NCBI GenBank assembly: GCA_035610365.1
Contig: CM069432.1
Span: 181,893,027 to 181,957,026 of the forward strand
Source of the DNA: Aquatica leii
Lineage: Eukaryota > Arthropoda > Insecta > Coleoptera > Lampyridae
DNA: 64,000 bases
Reading direction: 5' to 3'
Positions 1 through 10,260 of the stretch are shown here, in pieces. A program made the position numbers and the translations under genes. The notes under the pieces were generated by a model. It saw only the letters and a list, made by a program, of their open reading frames with translations, had not been told where the DNA came from and made no database searches. Each line of letters starts with the position of its first letter. The first letter of the stretch is position 1.

Positions 1-1270
1 AACTGATAAATTATTTGATATAATACATAATTCATATCTAACTACGGGCGATGGTGGTCGTAATAAACTTTTAAAGGATTTGAATGAGAAAAATGTCACA
101 GCGGTTTCAATTATATTATACCTCAGTTTATGTAAGGCTGATCAGCAGAAATCAAAAAAGAAACGTAAACGTTGTCAAGTTGACTTAATGGAATTGCAGA
201 CACAGCCTGACAATAATTATAAATTTATATTGAATTATTAGGATCAGGATCATTTGGTAAAATTTGTAGACTTGCGTCCGCTAAAGACCAAAAATGCTTC
301 AGAAGTTGCTGAACATTTACTTAAGATTTTTACTCTTTTGAGACCCCCATATATTCTACAGTGTGATAATGGCGAAGAATTTGCCAGTATAATAATTATT
401 AAATTAACAAGTTTGTGGGATGGTTTGAGAATAGTGTATGGCAAGCCAAGACATTCACAGAACCAGGGATTCATTGAAAGAGCTAACCAAGACGTGCAGC
501 ATATGTTATTCACTTGGCTCAGTACAAATAATAGTACAAAGTGGTCTGAAGGATTGAAATTCGTAAAATTAATCAAAAATAGATAATTTTATAAAGTAAT
601 TAAGCAAACCACTTATAAAGTTTTATTTGGTACCAAATGAAGTTAGGCTTAAAAAGATCTAATTTACCGAAAGAATCACTAAACCATATTGATACTGAAG
701 AACAATTGGTAGACATAATTGAAGACGGTAAAATTATTGGTGATGCAGAAAATATAGTTACATCCACAGAATATACTGTTATTAAAGAAAATGATGCATT
801 AAATATTGATGAAGAAAGAACAATACAGTCTGAAGAATGTGCAAATGTTATTGAAGAAAATGCAATAGATTTGATTAATGGTCAAGCTTATAATTTTTTG
901 TTAAACGATAATGAAAACTCACAAAGCAATTTAAATTTAGTTTAGGTCAAACAACAAACGTCATACGTCAATTTGAATTTGTTAGAGGTAAAAAAATGTT
1001 TAATTGAAAAGGCAAAAAAAGTAAAAAAACCTACAAATTCAAACAGATAAAATGTATAACATTTCTAGAGCAAAAAAAGTGTCAGTAGGAGACAACGTGA
1101 TACGTGTTAAACAGACCCACGAAACTTAATGTGTTATTTTAGAAAAAGATGAAGAGAAGCAAATTAGGAACTAAATAAGGTATATTGAAACAATTTTTCT
1201 CAGCCAATGTTGAGGAAGATGTACTCAATGTCGAAGGATCAGAAATTAATTACTACAGTTTTTTATTTAA
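1..1270 (+). pseudogene. KRBA2/SCAND3-like integrase-core gene, broken
   Basis: The translation resembles the integrase-core proteins that insect annotations call KRAB-A domain-containing protein 2-like. The upstream part (about 10-240) reads through a region ending in QVDLMELQ, where the D is the first catalytic aspartate of an rve/DDE integrase. After an in-frame stop near 239-241, the stretch 254-586 carries QCDNGEEF (second D) and QGFIERANQDV (catalytic E), so the D,D,E triad is visible. A second open stretch at 637-945 starts with the family-like KLGLKRSNLPKE and becomes very acidic. Around 1050-1260 the RAKKVSVGDNV-type C-terminal domain can be read with stops and frameshifts. Such proteins derive from integrase-bearing mobile elements and act on DNA ends. 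The window cuts off the 5' end. Stops make an intact product unlikely. Confidence 0.7.
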
Positions 1271-1449
1271 TATAAAACTTATAAAATAGATTCTGAAGTA
1301 AAGCAGTGAAGTAAGTAAGTACCTGTTCTTAGTAAATGATTTAAGTTAAAAAATATTTCAGTATAAAACTAGAAAATCTATCGTTTCTGTTACCCCAGAC
1401 ATTTATGTATTATAACAATCCATTATTGAGAATGGAAATTAACTTTGTA

Positions 1450-1469
1450 TTAATAATAATAATAATAAA
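1450..1469 (+). repeat. TAA repeat at the 3' end of LINE A
   Basis: A short run of TAA units lies where the minus-strand LINE ends. Simple TAA-type tails are common 3' ends of jockey/I-type LINEs, so I take this as the element's 3' boundary. Confidence 0.6.
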
Positions 1470-1710
1470 CTTTATTATCTAACAGATTTACATCCATTTA
1501 CAGGATAATATATACATGTCAAAAAAAAATGCAAGTCGATACACAAAATTTGTACACAAGATTATATAATTTGAACATTCTCATATTTGCTATATACATA
1601 CGTTATTACGAAATTTATATTAGTATTATTAATAATCGAGAAAACCAAAAATGAAAATGGAAAAGGTAGAAAAAAATTTTAAAAAACCCATTACGGAGCA
1701 TCTAATGCTT

Positions 1711-2178
1711 CTAACAATAACCGCAAGCTACAACTATTGACATCCACACAATTCGACAATTTGTTATATAGTTGACAATCGGACATCTATATAAACCATT
1801 AGTACATGGCGCGGGAATATAAAACGCATTTGATTTTCTAGAAAAATAACCAAGCACTAAAAAATTTACTAAGAATACTAAATAAGAGGAATCTATTTTA
1901 TTATTTAGTAAGTTAAAAAGAAAAGTAAGGGAGATTTCACATCTTCTTCTTTTTAAGGATTGAAAGTCAAATCGTTTTAATGGATGATCGTTAGAAAAGC
2001 CTCTCAAGATAAGCATCAGTTTTAAAAACCAAAAATTTAAAAAAAATTTTTTGAATTGATTCCAACATATTTATTTCATATTTATGTTGTGGATCCCAGA
2101 TCAAACTGCAGTATTCAAGTTTGCTGCATACCAAAGAAAAAAATAGAGATTTTAAGGCTGTTATGTTCGAGAATAATT
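1711..2178 (-). pseudogene. LINE A, C-terminal part of ORF2
   Basis: Minus-strand translation from 2178 downward gives LFSNITALK followed by SKLEYCSLIWDP, the conserved region after the RT palm of jockey-like ORF2. Continuing with frameshifts, an open stretch at 1711-2016 contains RFDFQSLKRRRCEISL and an FYIPAP-type tail, also typical of jockey C-termini. This segment joins in sense to RMLGFIFRNC-type coding on the other side of the Merlin insertion. Frameshifts near 2010 and the missing 5' end make it a dead copy. Confidence 0.65.
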
Positions 2179-2322
2179 GTAAAGGCCATCCTGGTTGGAG
2201 CCACTACCTGGACCGGATTAAGTAACAGCCGTTCGATTTGGTACAAAAATACAGTAGACCAGATATAGGTATATACAAAATAAATATTTTTCTTGACTTC
2301 TATATAAAAACGATATTTTAAC
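2179..2322 (+). repeat. Merlin left inverted repeat
   Basis: Begins GTAAAGGCCATCCTGG and ends about TATATAAAAACG. Its reverse complement is at 3343-3488. The outer 40 bp and an inner AT-rich stretch match best; the right copy has a short extra segment near 3420-3440. Confidence 0.75.
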
Positions 2323-2704
2323 TTTAATGTTTCTATTTAGTGTTATTAAAAGTTTTCTTTAATCTAGTATTTTAATAAAATTCTTGAATAGTCAGATGAG
2401 ACTTTGGTTTTCCAATTCATGTTTATTAATAAATCAAGTTACTTACGTGTGCGTGTTTTTGGTAATGTAGTGGTTCACATTTAAGTGCTGTTTTACATAT
2501 AGAACATAAAATAGCAACAGAAGCATATTAAAATTTGATCTTTAATTAGCACAATCACTACAGGATATGTACTGATTTCTCTTAATAGTGTTTTTGTTGT
2601 GTCTGAAACTCAAAAATCTTATAATACAAATTTAATAAAAAATATATGTAACTTTGGTATATACATTTTTATACAGATTTTAAACAAATTACACTAAATA
2701 TATT

Positions 2705-3130
2705 TATTGTCTATACATATAGTTCATTGCCACTTTTAGATCGTCCAAAAGGACGACAGGCGTCTGAAATTTGCTACGCCACATAAACTCATCTAAATAA
2801 GTTTCCATTTGGTTTACGTTCATACGGCCAATCCTTCTTCGTAAATCTTTTTTTACTTTAGTCTAGTGTGATGCTATGGCTTGTGGATGTATGGCCCTGT
2901 TCTGTGAATTAATAAAATGTTGCGAGCGGTTTATTTGCTCGTGATTGTATCCTATTTGAATTGCGTCAAAAATTGTGGTACTTGGGTGTACATTCATAGT
3001 ATAATATTTTCTAGTGTTGCACCATCTCGACGTTGTACTACTTGTAGAAATGTCTTTTTTGTTTGCCAATCAATTTCACCGACTACCCATTGCGTTTTCA
3101 CAATACGACCTTCATTTATATTTTATTATT
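2705..3130 (-). pseudogene. Merlin transposase, C-terminal half
   Basis: Minus-strand reading gives VVGEIDW upstream, then YNHEQINRSQHFINSQ, the region that in ISXO2-like transposases carries the GYxHxxVNHS-type catalytic context. After a stop where a tryptophan is expected (TAG for TGG just after IASH, near 2860), the same frame continues with VNQMETYLDEFMWRSKF. The YLxEFMWR motif is diagnostic of this family. The single nonsense change and the missing N-terminus show it is not functional, but the family assignment is firm. Confidence 0.75.
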
Positions 3131-3342
3131 TTATTTATTAGTTTAAAGTAAAAAGTAGAAGTAAAATTACCTGTTTTTTATTTCTTCAATATTGTTAACA
3201 ATTGAGGGGTAAATATACATACACATAAATAGAAGTATAAACCAACTGACTATTGTTTTAAAGGTGTTCATTATTTTAAATTTGCCACAACCATAATTAA
3301 AACTGTTTTGTGTTATTAAAATTAAAGTATTGTTTTTATATA

Positions 3343-3488
3343 AAAGTCAAGAAAAATATTTATTTTGTATATATACCTATATATTAAGTTATTTGGTCTA
3401 CTGTATTTTTACCGAGTCCAACGGCTACCTGTCGTAAAGGGTTATTTAATCCAGCCCAGGTAGTGGGTCCAACCAGGATGGCCTTTAC
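3343..3488 (-). repeat. Merlin right inverted repeat
   Basis: Reverse complement of the left arm at 2179-2322, ending CCATCCTGG/GGCCTTTAC at the outer edge. Together the arms define the transposon's ends. Confidence 0.75.
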
Positions 3489-5083
3489 CCACAGTTTCTA
3501 AAGATAAACCCTAGCATCCCCATTGACGACCGAGATATACTGTAAACATGATTATAAAACGTAAGCTTCATGTCAAAGTAAATTCCCAAGTCTTTGATGG
3601 AATCAGTTCTATTCAATCGAATAGACTAAATACTATAGTTAAAATGAATCCACTGATTTTTCCGCGGATATGAAACTATTTGACATTTGGGTATATTTAG
3701 AGATAAGCCATTATCAAAACACCAATCTTGCAAAATAGCTAATTGTTCTTGAACTAGTTCACAGTCTGCAATAGAAGAAATGCTAGAAAATATCTTTTAA
3801 TCATCAGCAAAAAATATTTTTTTCAATTTAAGTTATCAATATACAACAAGAATAAAAGAGAACCTAGATTGGATCTTTGGGGTACACCTAATAAAGATAA
3901 AATAAGACGAGATAAATAATTATTATATGTAACAAATTATATTCGATTTGCAAGGTAGGATTGAAAAAATAAAAGTAAACCGCTGTTGAAACCGAAATTG
4001 CTGAGTTTTGCAACGATAACATCATGCGGTATACGGTCAAACGCCTTGGCAAAATCAGTATACACCACATCGACTTGTCCATTATTATCAAGTTCACTAG
4101 CTATATGTAACTATATATGTAACTAGCTATATTAGTAACAGTCGATCGCTGCTCCATGAAACCGTACTGGTCTGGAGAAATGAATTTTTTTACAGCAGGA
4201 TATATACGTGAATAAATAACTATTTCAAATACCTTAGCAAAGTTATTCAATATACTGATAGGCCGATAGTCGGTAATATCAGCTGGATTGCTTGGAATCG
4301 TTTTAGTATTTATTGCACTGTTAAATATATAAATTAACGTTTCAGAAAATACGCTAACACAATCTCTAACTAAAAAGCTTGGTATTTGATCTGGCCCAGT
4401 CGTACATTTGTTACTTAGTTTTCTTGTAGACGCAATAGTTTCTTCTAATGTGAAACATCATGTTAGGAAAATTACTATTATAGTAAAATTGAGATATATC
4501 TCTATGAAGTATAGGCGCATATACGCTACTAAAATAATTACTGAAAGCATCAACTATTTCTTGCGGGTTTGTAAATATTTTATTATCATAACTTACTTTG
4601 TTAGGAAAATGTGATTAGCTGCGTTTAGAGTTAACAAAATTCCAGAAGTATTTTGTATTACTAATAATTGAATTTTGAGCATCATTCAAGTATTTTTTGT
4701 ATCATACAGTAATTTGAGATTTGACAAGTTTCCTCGGTCTTTTGAATTCCATGAAGTCAGTCTTTGTAGCATGTTTATAATACCGTTTTAAAGATTTAGC
4801 CTTATGTTTGATATTACGAATGAGTTCGGGCGAAAACCATTTGGGATAACCGGAAAATTTGTTTGTATATACAGGAACATAAGAATTTAATAATGAGTAT
4901 ATAACATTGTAAAACTGATTACACGCAATCTCAACAGACCAGTCGACACCAAGAAGAGAATTGTATAAGTTATTATAATCGGTTTTTTTGAAATTAAATC
5001 TCTTGTTAGTACAATTAAAAGAAACATACTTTGTATGTTTAGATTTACAATAGAAAACTATATGTAATGCGGGATGATAATTA
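3489..5083 (-). pseudogene. LINE A reverse transcriptase segment
   Basis: Reading the minus strand downward, 4702-5083 holds the linker between endonuclease and RT (GYPKWFSPELIRNIKHKAKS, typical of jockey-like ORF2). Around 4130-4290 is DYRPISILNNFAKVFE and then DQYGFMEQRST, RT blocks 1-2. Around 4020-4060 is KAFDRIPHDV, the palm block with the first catalytic D. The FADD box with the remaining two aspartates is at about 3798-3812, followed directly by a stop. RT blocks after FADD continue to RMLGFIFRNC at the Merlin junction. All catalytic positions are visible but stops and frameshifts are spread through it. Confidence 0.7.
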
Positions 5084-5090
5084 TACTCCG

Positions 5091-5893
5091 CAGGGCCGGC
5101 CCCAGGGCAGGGCGATCCGGGCGGCCGCCCGGAGCGCAAAGCTCTAGGGGCGCCAAAATCATCAAGGAAGGCGTTGCCTTCCTTGTCCTAACTTCGTTAG
5201 GGGTCGGGCGTCTAGCGGCGCCCCTAGGCGCGCTTCGCGAGCAATCGAAACGACTGATGGAAATTCAAGCGATCTTAACGCCCTAGAACTGGCCGATGAA
5301 ATAAGCATTGTTTCGTCATTATTAACAAAAAAGGAAACCCCCGTTGAAGTCCTCAAGTTTATCGCTACACTTAAACTTGCACCAAACCTCAGTATAGCAT
5401 TAAGAATCCTACTTACATTGCCAGTTACTGTGGCTTCAGGGGAAAGAAGCTTTTCAAAACTAAAAATAATAAAAAATTATCTCAGAACGATACAGACGCA
5501 AAATCGTCTCAATGGATTGGCAATGATAGCTATAGAACACCAAATTAGTGACAAATTAGACTTGAAATCACTGGTTCGTGAGTTTGCCGAAAGAAAAGTT
5601 AGAAAAAAGGCATTCTAAATACTTTGGTTAGTTAGCATTCATTTATATTATAGGATATTAGTAAGCATTAGTTCATTTTAATTTTTGTTATTTTACTAGT
5701 GGCAAATTGCTTATCTGTTACATACCTGTTACCTAATGATCGAGTTTTCAATAAAATGTTTTTTTTTATTTAATTTTTTTCACGTTTTCTTGACTTTATG
5801 TTATGGGAGCATGCAATTTACTTTAATAAACGGAGAGGGGGGCGCCAAATTCAAGTTTTGCCCGGAGCGCCAAAATGTCTAGAGCCGGCCCTG
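5091..5893 (+). mobile_element. hAT relic 1 (nested in LINE A)
   Basis: The ends are inverted, CAGGGCCGGC on the left and its complement AGAGCCGGCCCTG on the right. The sub-terminal GC-rich parts (GGCGCCAAA, CCGGAGCGC) are also inverted. TACTCCG at 5084-5090 and again at 5894-5900 is the target duplication; counting the shared C it is the 8 bp expected of hAT elements. The 0.8-kb body keeps only the end of a transposase, so it is an internally deleted copy. GC content is far above the surroundings. Excising it restores the LINE A reading frame. Confidence 0.8.
5238..5618 (+). pseudogene. hAT transposase C-terminal dimerisation domain
   Basis: One frame from about 5238 to the stop at 5618 translates to a hAT C-terminal region. 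It contains LTLPVTVASGERSFSKLK near its middle, the ASGERSFS signature of the hAT dimerisation domain, then RLNGLAMIAIEH. It most resembles the ZMYM1-like hAT group of insects. The N-terminal zinc finger and the catalytic core are absent because the element is internally deleted, so it has no transposase activity of its own. Confidence 0.8.
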
Positions 5894-6212
5894 TACTCCG
5901 CTACCATAAGTATATCATCATGATAAACCTCACATTTTAAATTACTAAGAACTAAATCGAGCAAACGATATTTACAGTTAAAAATATTGTTAAATTGCGT
6001 TAAATTAAATATATCAATAAATTCATTCATCACTTTCGTTTTCTTATCTATTTCAGAATTATTAACGAAATTAGGGATATTAAAATCATCGAGTATTAAA
6101 ACATTGTTTTGACACCAATTTTCTTGTTCTAGTATCTCAAAAAATAACTGGAAATTATATAATGTAGTGCTGGGAGGTATATAGATTGTAACAATAAATA
6201 ACAAACCCAAGG
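5894..6212 (-). pseudogene. LINE A endonuclease C-terminal segment
   Basis: The minus strand reads TIYIPPS, then VLILDDFNIPN (the GDFN block of AP endonucleases with the G changed to D) and YRLLDLVLSN, and ends at VAEY at the hAT junction. The catalytic N and D of the DFN block remain. Coding continues across the hAT insertion into NYHPALHI, which shows the insertion came after the LINE. The N-terminal half of the endonuclease is missing because the copy is 5'-truncated here. Confidence 0.7.
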
Positions 6213-6376
6213 TAAAAACACATTTACAACCTACAACAGCAACCTAAATCTAACTAAGAACTTCTCAAAAGTTAGGTAATCAACTTGTGAACTAAGCCAG
6301 ATTCTAAACTCTGAAAAGGTAAGAAAGAAAACGTCAAACTTAAAAAACCAAACGAAAATCTAACAAAGAACCACTA

Positions 6377-6429
6377 CAGAGTTAGGTAATCAACTTGTAA
6401 ACTAAGCCAGATTTTAATCTCCATAGAAG
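6377..6429 (+). repeat. PLE inverted terminal repeat, left arm (continues at 7647-7700 beyond the hAT)
   Basis: GGTAATCAACTTGTAAACTA, then CTCCATAGAAG, and after the hAT insertion TAGTCTCCGTATATAAAG, reappear as reverse complement at 10042-10157. A partial tandem copy lies just to the left. Penelope-type elements can carry terminal repeats in inverted orientation. Confidence 0.65.
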
Positions 6430-7638
6430 CAGAGCTGGGCAGTAGTTAACTACAAAGTAGTTAAGCTACTAATCTAACTACTTTATTGTTGACGATAGTT
6501 GTATTCTATTTATTCAAGTTACTTTAATTTAATAATGTAACTGTAGTTGGAATAAATTACTTTTTTCGTGTATTCGTATTTAAAAAGTAGTTAGCTACCC
6601 TATTTTAACTACAAAAATAGTTAAACTACTTTATTAATAGCTTAACTACTTTACTAGTAATTAAACTACTTTATTAGCGGCTTCAATTACATACAATGGC
6701 TACAATTATTCAGCTTGCATTGCAGTTTCGCAGGTTAAAACGTGTCCTTCAAGTAATGAACAGTAACGCAGAAGTAAACATGGATGTAAAGATTATTCAA
6801 AAACATTGTATAAATGCAGCAAACCTAATTTGTTTCGAAATGTTAAATGCCTCTGATCTAAACGTAAACAGAGTATTACTTCAACAAAAGTTTTTTGAAA
6901 TTGATGAACCTGCTTTGTCTAAAACGTTACACATTTCTTCTGATACTGAGAATGAACATGCTCACAAAAGCAGAATAATAGAACTTGAATTGTTAAAACA
7001 CCTGGAAGATAACAGAATTCGTATATCTATTTGAGATTATTATTAAAAAAATGTTCATTAGATATAGTACAATTTTACCTTTACCATCAGCTGCTGTCGA
7101 GCGATTATTTTCGTTTTTCACTCATAAATTCGCTCAAAAGAAATGCATTGGCTGATGCTCTTTTTGAAAAGTTACTTTTATGAAAAGGAAATGAATATTA
7201 AATACCACAATACGTTTATTACTTTAAGTTCTGTTTTTAGGTTTAGGTTTATTTTATTAATTTTTTTTTTTTGAGAATTTGTAATAAAATAGATATACAT
7301 GATAATAGAATAATAGTAGTTACGTTAAAATTGTTTTACTGTTTTCGTGTGAGCGTGATTGATTTACTTTGTCTTCTTTAATGTAATAATAATTCAGTGT
7401 CTATAGGTACTTATGTTTATATGACTAAAAGTGGTATAACATAAATCGTCTCAAAACTCCTTTTTCTACAAGTAGTTGAAAAAAAAACTTATATTTTAGA
7501 ATACAACTGTTGAGTAGTTAGTAACCTAACTACTTTTCGATTTACGGTAGTTAGTAGTTAGTAACTTACACTACTTTTAAAAAGTAGTAACTTTAGTTAG
7601 TAGTTAACTACTTTTACAAAGTAACTTGCCCAGCTCTG
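6430..7638 (+). mobile_element. hAT relic 2 with perfect target duplication
   Basis: The ends are CAGAGCTGGGCA and its complement TGCCCAGCTCTG with one inserted base. They are flanked by an identical 8-bp duplication CATAGAAG at 6422-6429 and 7639-7646, diagnostic of hAT insertion. Both sub-terminal regions (6450-6680 and 7500-7625) are packed with GTAGTTA/TAACTAC motifs in both orientations, which can pair the two ends and may be transposase-binding sites. Length is 1,209 bp; only a C-terminal transposase fragment remains. Confidence 0.85.
6696..7190 (+). pseudogene. hAT relic 2 transposase fragment
   Basis: An open stretch at 6696-7034 begins MATIIQLALQF and has no diagnostic motif of its own. 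Immediately after its stop, switching frame at about 7070-7180 gives the hAT dimerisation signature (LPLPSAAVERLFSFF) followed by a KKCIG.ALADALFEKLLL-like tail. The order and the position between hAT ends identify it as the last part of a hAT transposase. It needs at least two frame changes to read, so it is dead. Confidence 0.6.
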
Positions 7639-7699
7639 CATAGAAGTGACTTTAGAAGAAATAGTCTCCGTATATAAAGAAGAAGTATCGTCACAAAGG

Positions 7700-9812
7700 T
7701 TAAGCTCGACTCTGATTGGTTTACAGTCGATAGAGGGTGTGTTTTTGACAAAGGAGAAATGACCTGAAACCAAAGAAGGGATAGCTCAAAACTATGATCA
7801 CGATTGAAGTTATTGGAGTGTTTTACGATTTCTATGCTCTCTCGGAATTTCCTGTTGAAAAAGAATAGAGATTTGGCAGTCACCGAAACGTTATCAAAAT
7901 CTATCTTGTGACCTGTAGTAAAATGATGTTTAGCAACCGCACACTTTATGCCTTTCCCTTATACAACAATCATATTTTGAAATGCAAGTAATGACGGAAT
8001 GACCGGTTTCACCAATGTAGAATAAACTACATGAACAAGGAATTTGGTATACATTTTGAGATTAAAGTAGAAAATGTATGTTTGGGACATGGAAGAATCT
8101 GAGAAATTTTGCCTTGAATGTGGTTTTAATACCAATCTTACGAAGAAGTTTCCCTATTTGATACGTAACATTGTAAATGTACGGTAAAAAAGCAAATTTC
8201 GGATTGGATTCGGGAGTAGAAATGTCCTTAGGTAATCGAGTGCAAAGATGTAGACGACGATTAATAACTGTATGAATATCTCGCTTCATATAACCATTGT
8301 TCACTAAGGTTTATCAGGTTGGCAAATAGAAAAAGCACGATGAACAAAAGATTCAATAAGAAAACGTTTCAGTGCAGCATGATGATAAGACGAAGCATGA
8401 AGGTATCTGTCCGTATGGGTGGGTTTGCGATAAACAGAATGACCCAGAAGTTCGTCGGGCTTACGAGTCACAAGAACGTCGAGAAATGAGAGAGAACCAT
8501 TACTTTCAATTTCTATTTGATATCTAATTATTGATTGTTAAGATGATCAAAAAACTTAGACAATTCGAGATGACCATGAGACTAAACAATAAACGTATCG
8601 TCAACATACCTAAACCAAACTTTAGGTTTTAATACTGATGATTCTAAAGCAACCGTTTCAAAAGATTACATGAAAATGTTAGCGACAACAGGTGAAAAAG
8701 GAGAACCCATAGCAGCACCAGAAACCTGTTCTTAAAACTTGTTATCAAATTGAAAGTAAAATTAAACACTTATCAATGAGAAGAACCAAACTTAAATCCT
8801 TGCCATGTTGAGACAGAATCTGTTCAATGATAATAAGCGAATTCTTAATAGGAATTTTAGAAAAAGGTAAAGTGACATCAAAGCTCACAAAAGATCTGGG
8901 GGTTCACGTTTTATAGTTTCTAAACGTTGAATAAAATGCTGAGAGTTGAGGATGTGAGAAAAGGTTTAACTTGTAAATTCGCAAAGAATGTTTAAAAAGA
9001 ACTTAGCTAGCATGTAGGTAGGAGATTGGATAGTACTGACGATAGGTCAAAAAGGAAAACCTTGTTTGTGAACTTTGGGTAGTCCGTATAGACGAGGCGG
9101 TTTAGAATCTGAAGGGGTAAGTCGACGTTTAGTTTCAGAAGGTAGATTGGAAGATTTGATGATTTGGCTGACCTCACGTTCAATCCTTGAAGTGAGATTA
9201 CGAGTTAGAAGAACGTACGTTTTCTCGGACAAAATAGAATTAATTTTCGCAACATAACCAATTTGGTTCAAAACGACAGTAGCGTTGCTTTTGTCGGCTG
9301 AAAGAACAATAATATCAGAGTTCCTACGAAGGCTTTTTAGGGCGAACTATTCTGACTTAGAAATGTTGGATATGGGAATGTTAGATGATTTAAGGATTTT
9401 GCCAATGTAAATACGAATGGGATCTGAAATGTGGCGAGGAAAATCTTTTATAAAAGACTCGACAGCACATAAAATATCTTCTGCGTTTGCGAGCAACAGC
9501 AAAATTTAAACTCTTAGATAGCAGCAATTTCTGTTCTGAAGTGAGAACCAAACTAGATAAATTGACAGCCGTTTTTAAGAAATTAGTAGTGGATGGGACT
9601 TTACGATTCTTGGATTCCAATAATAGAAACTTTTTGAGAAAATTTTTAGTGGTTAGTGGTAAAATGGTATGAGACTGCTGGTAAGTAATGTTGTCAAAGA
9701 GATTCCAATCATCCGGGGATATAGAGTTGGCCAATTCAAAATGAAGATAAAAGAGTTGTTTCGAAATTGTGTCTAACTCTCGCCTAATTTGCTTAATCCG
9801 TTTGCGTATCAA
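7700..9812 (-). pseudogene. Penelope-like RT and GIY-YIG endonuclease, broken
   Basis: Read downward from 9812, the first open stretch (9390-9812) contains TAVNLSSLVLTSEQKLLLSK, the conserved PLE N-terminal motif. At about 9250-9310 comes DIIVLSADKSNATVV in a shifted frame, then at 9047-9271 PPRLYGLPKVHKQG, the best-known PLE RT signature, followed by PIVS and SPTYMLAKF. The RT palm is degenerate (about 8550-8900). The GIY-YIG domain is at about 7990-8035 (PCSCSLFYIGETGHS). The 7614-7883 stretch is the region after it. Stops and shifts are frequent. Confidence 0.75.
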
Positions 9813-10041
9813 TGCTAGACTAGCACGGTGTAGGATGTTTTTAGAAGAACATGTCTGAATGTAGAACTTGATTTTGAGGAATGCAGGAATGATGTTGTGG
9901 TCACGACAGCGACTAAGAAAAGTTAAAGCGCATAAAAGTTTGACGAGTTTGTGGCAAAGTTTGTAAAATACGGAGGTTTTAGAAGAAATATTCTACCCGT
10001 AGAGATCATTAATGTAATAGCGAAGGCTTCCACGGCTTAAC

Positions 10042-10157
10042 CAGCTGTGAGGATACTTTTTCTTTATATACGGAGACTAACTATTTCTTTTTAAGCCACT
10101 TCTATGGAGTTTAAAATTTGGCTTGGTTCACAAGTTGATTACCTAGCTAAGTTTTTA
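10042..10157 (-). repeat. PLE inverted terminal repeat, right arm
   Basis: Reverse complement of the left-end sequence split by hAT relic 2. It is itself enclosed by a second inverted pair of about 27 bp: 10011-10037 against 10174-10200 (AATAGCGAAGGCTTCCACGG and its complement with one change). The right end of the element could therefore fold into a nested hairpin. Confidence 0.6.
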
Positions 10158-10260
10158 TCTTAGTATAGACCCCGGCCGTGGAAGCCTTTGCTATTACATC
10201 ATAACATCTTTGATCAAGCTAGGTGATTCTAAACAACAAACTACTTTCTGATTCATACAA

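Larger units (their letters stand above)
2179..3488 (-). mobile_element. Merlin (IS1016/ISXO2-type) DNA transposon with long inverted ends
   Basis: The element is bounded by inverted repeats of about 140 bp: 2179-2322 matches the reverse complement of 3343-3488 with scattered differences. Inside lies the C-terminal half of an ISXO2-like DDE transposase on the minus strand. It sits within LINE A coding sequence, so it is younger than that copy. No clear 8-9 bp target duplication is seen; the flanks at the two edges differ. The size of 1.3 kb fits a Merlin element, but the transposase N-terminus is not readable, so the copy was non-autonomous or has decayed. Confidence 0.7.
1450..6212 (-). mobile_element. 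LINE A: jockey-like non-LTR retrotransposon, 5'-truncated, with two nested DNA transposons
   Basis: Three minus-strand segments (5894-6212, 3489-5083, 1470-2178) together carry the end of an AP endonuclease, a reverse transcriptase and its C-terminal region in the right order. Removing a Merlin element (2179-3488) and a hAT relic (5091-5893) makes the reading continuous across both junctions, apart from ordinary stops and shifts. Without the insertions about 2.65 kb of LINE remains. The 5' end is lost at about 6212, where Penelope-type sequence begins; the 3' end is the TAA tract. The EN-then-RT order with no RNase H suggests the jockey clade, though related clades are not excluded. It is not functional. 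Confidence 0.75.
6213..10205 (-). mobile_element. Penelope-like element (PLE)
   Basis: Minus-strand fragments carry the Penelope RT N-terminal motif, the RT core and a GIY-YIG endonuclease, in that order. This domain set belongs to Penelope-like retroelements. The non-coding ends are inverted copies of each other (6377-6429 plus 7647-7700 against 10042-10157). The left end also has a tandem partial copy at about 6247-6300 and 6363-6415 (GGTAATCAACTTGT in both). A hAT relic is nested at 6430-7638. The outer boundaries are approximate: the left one is where LINE A coding stops, the right one is where an inverted AATGTAATAGCGAAGG-type repeat ends. Many stops and frameshifts show it is old. Confidence 0.75.

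Noticed and set aside
10011-10205. Intact hammerhead ribozyme in the Penelope terminal repeat
   Set aside because: The CTGANGA core was not found in either strand of the palindromic end.
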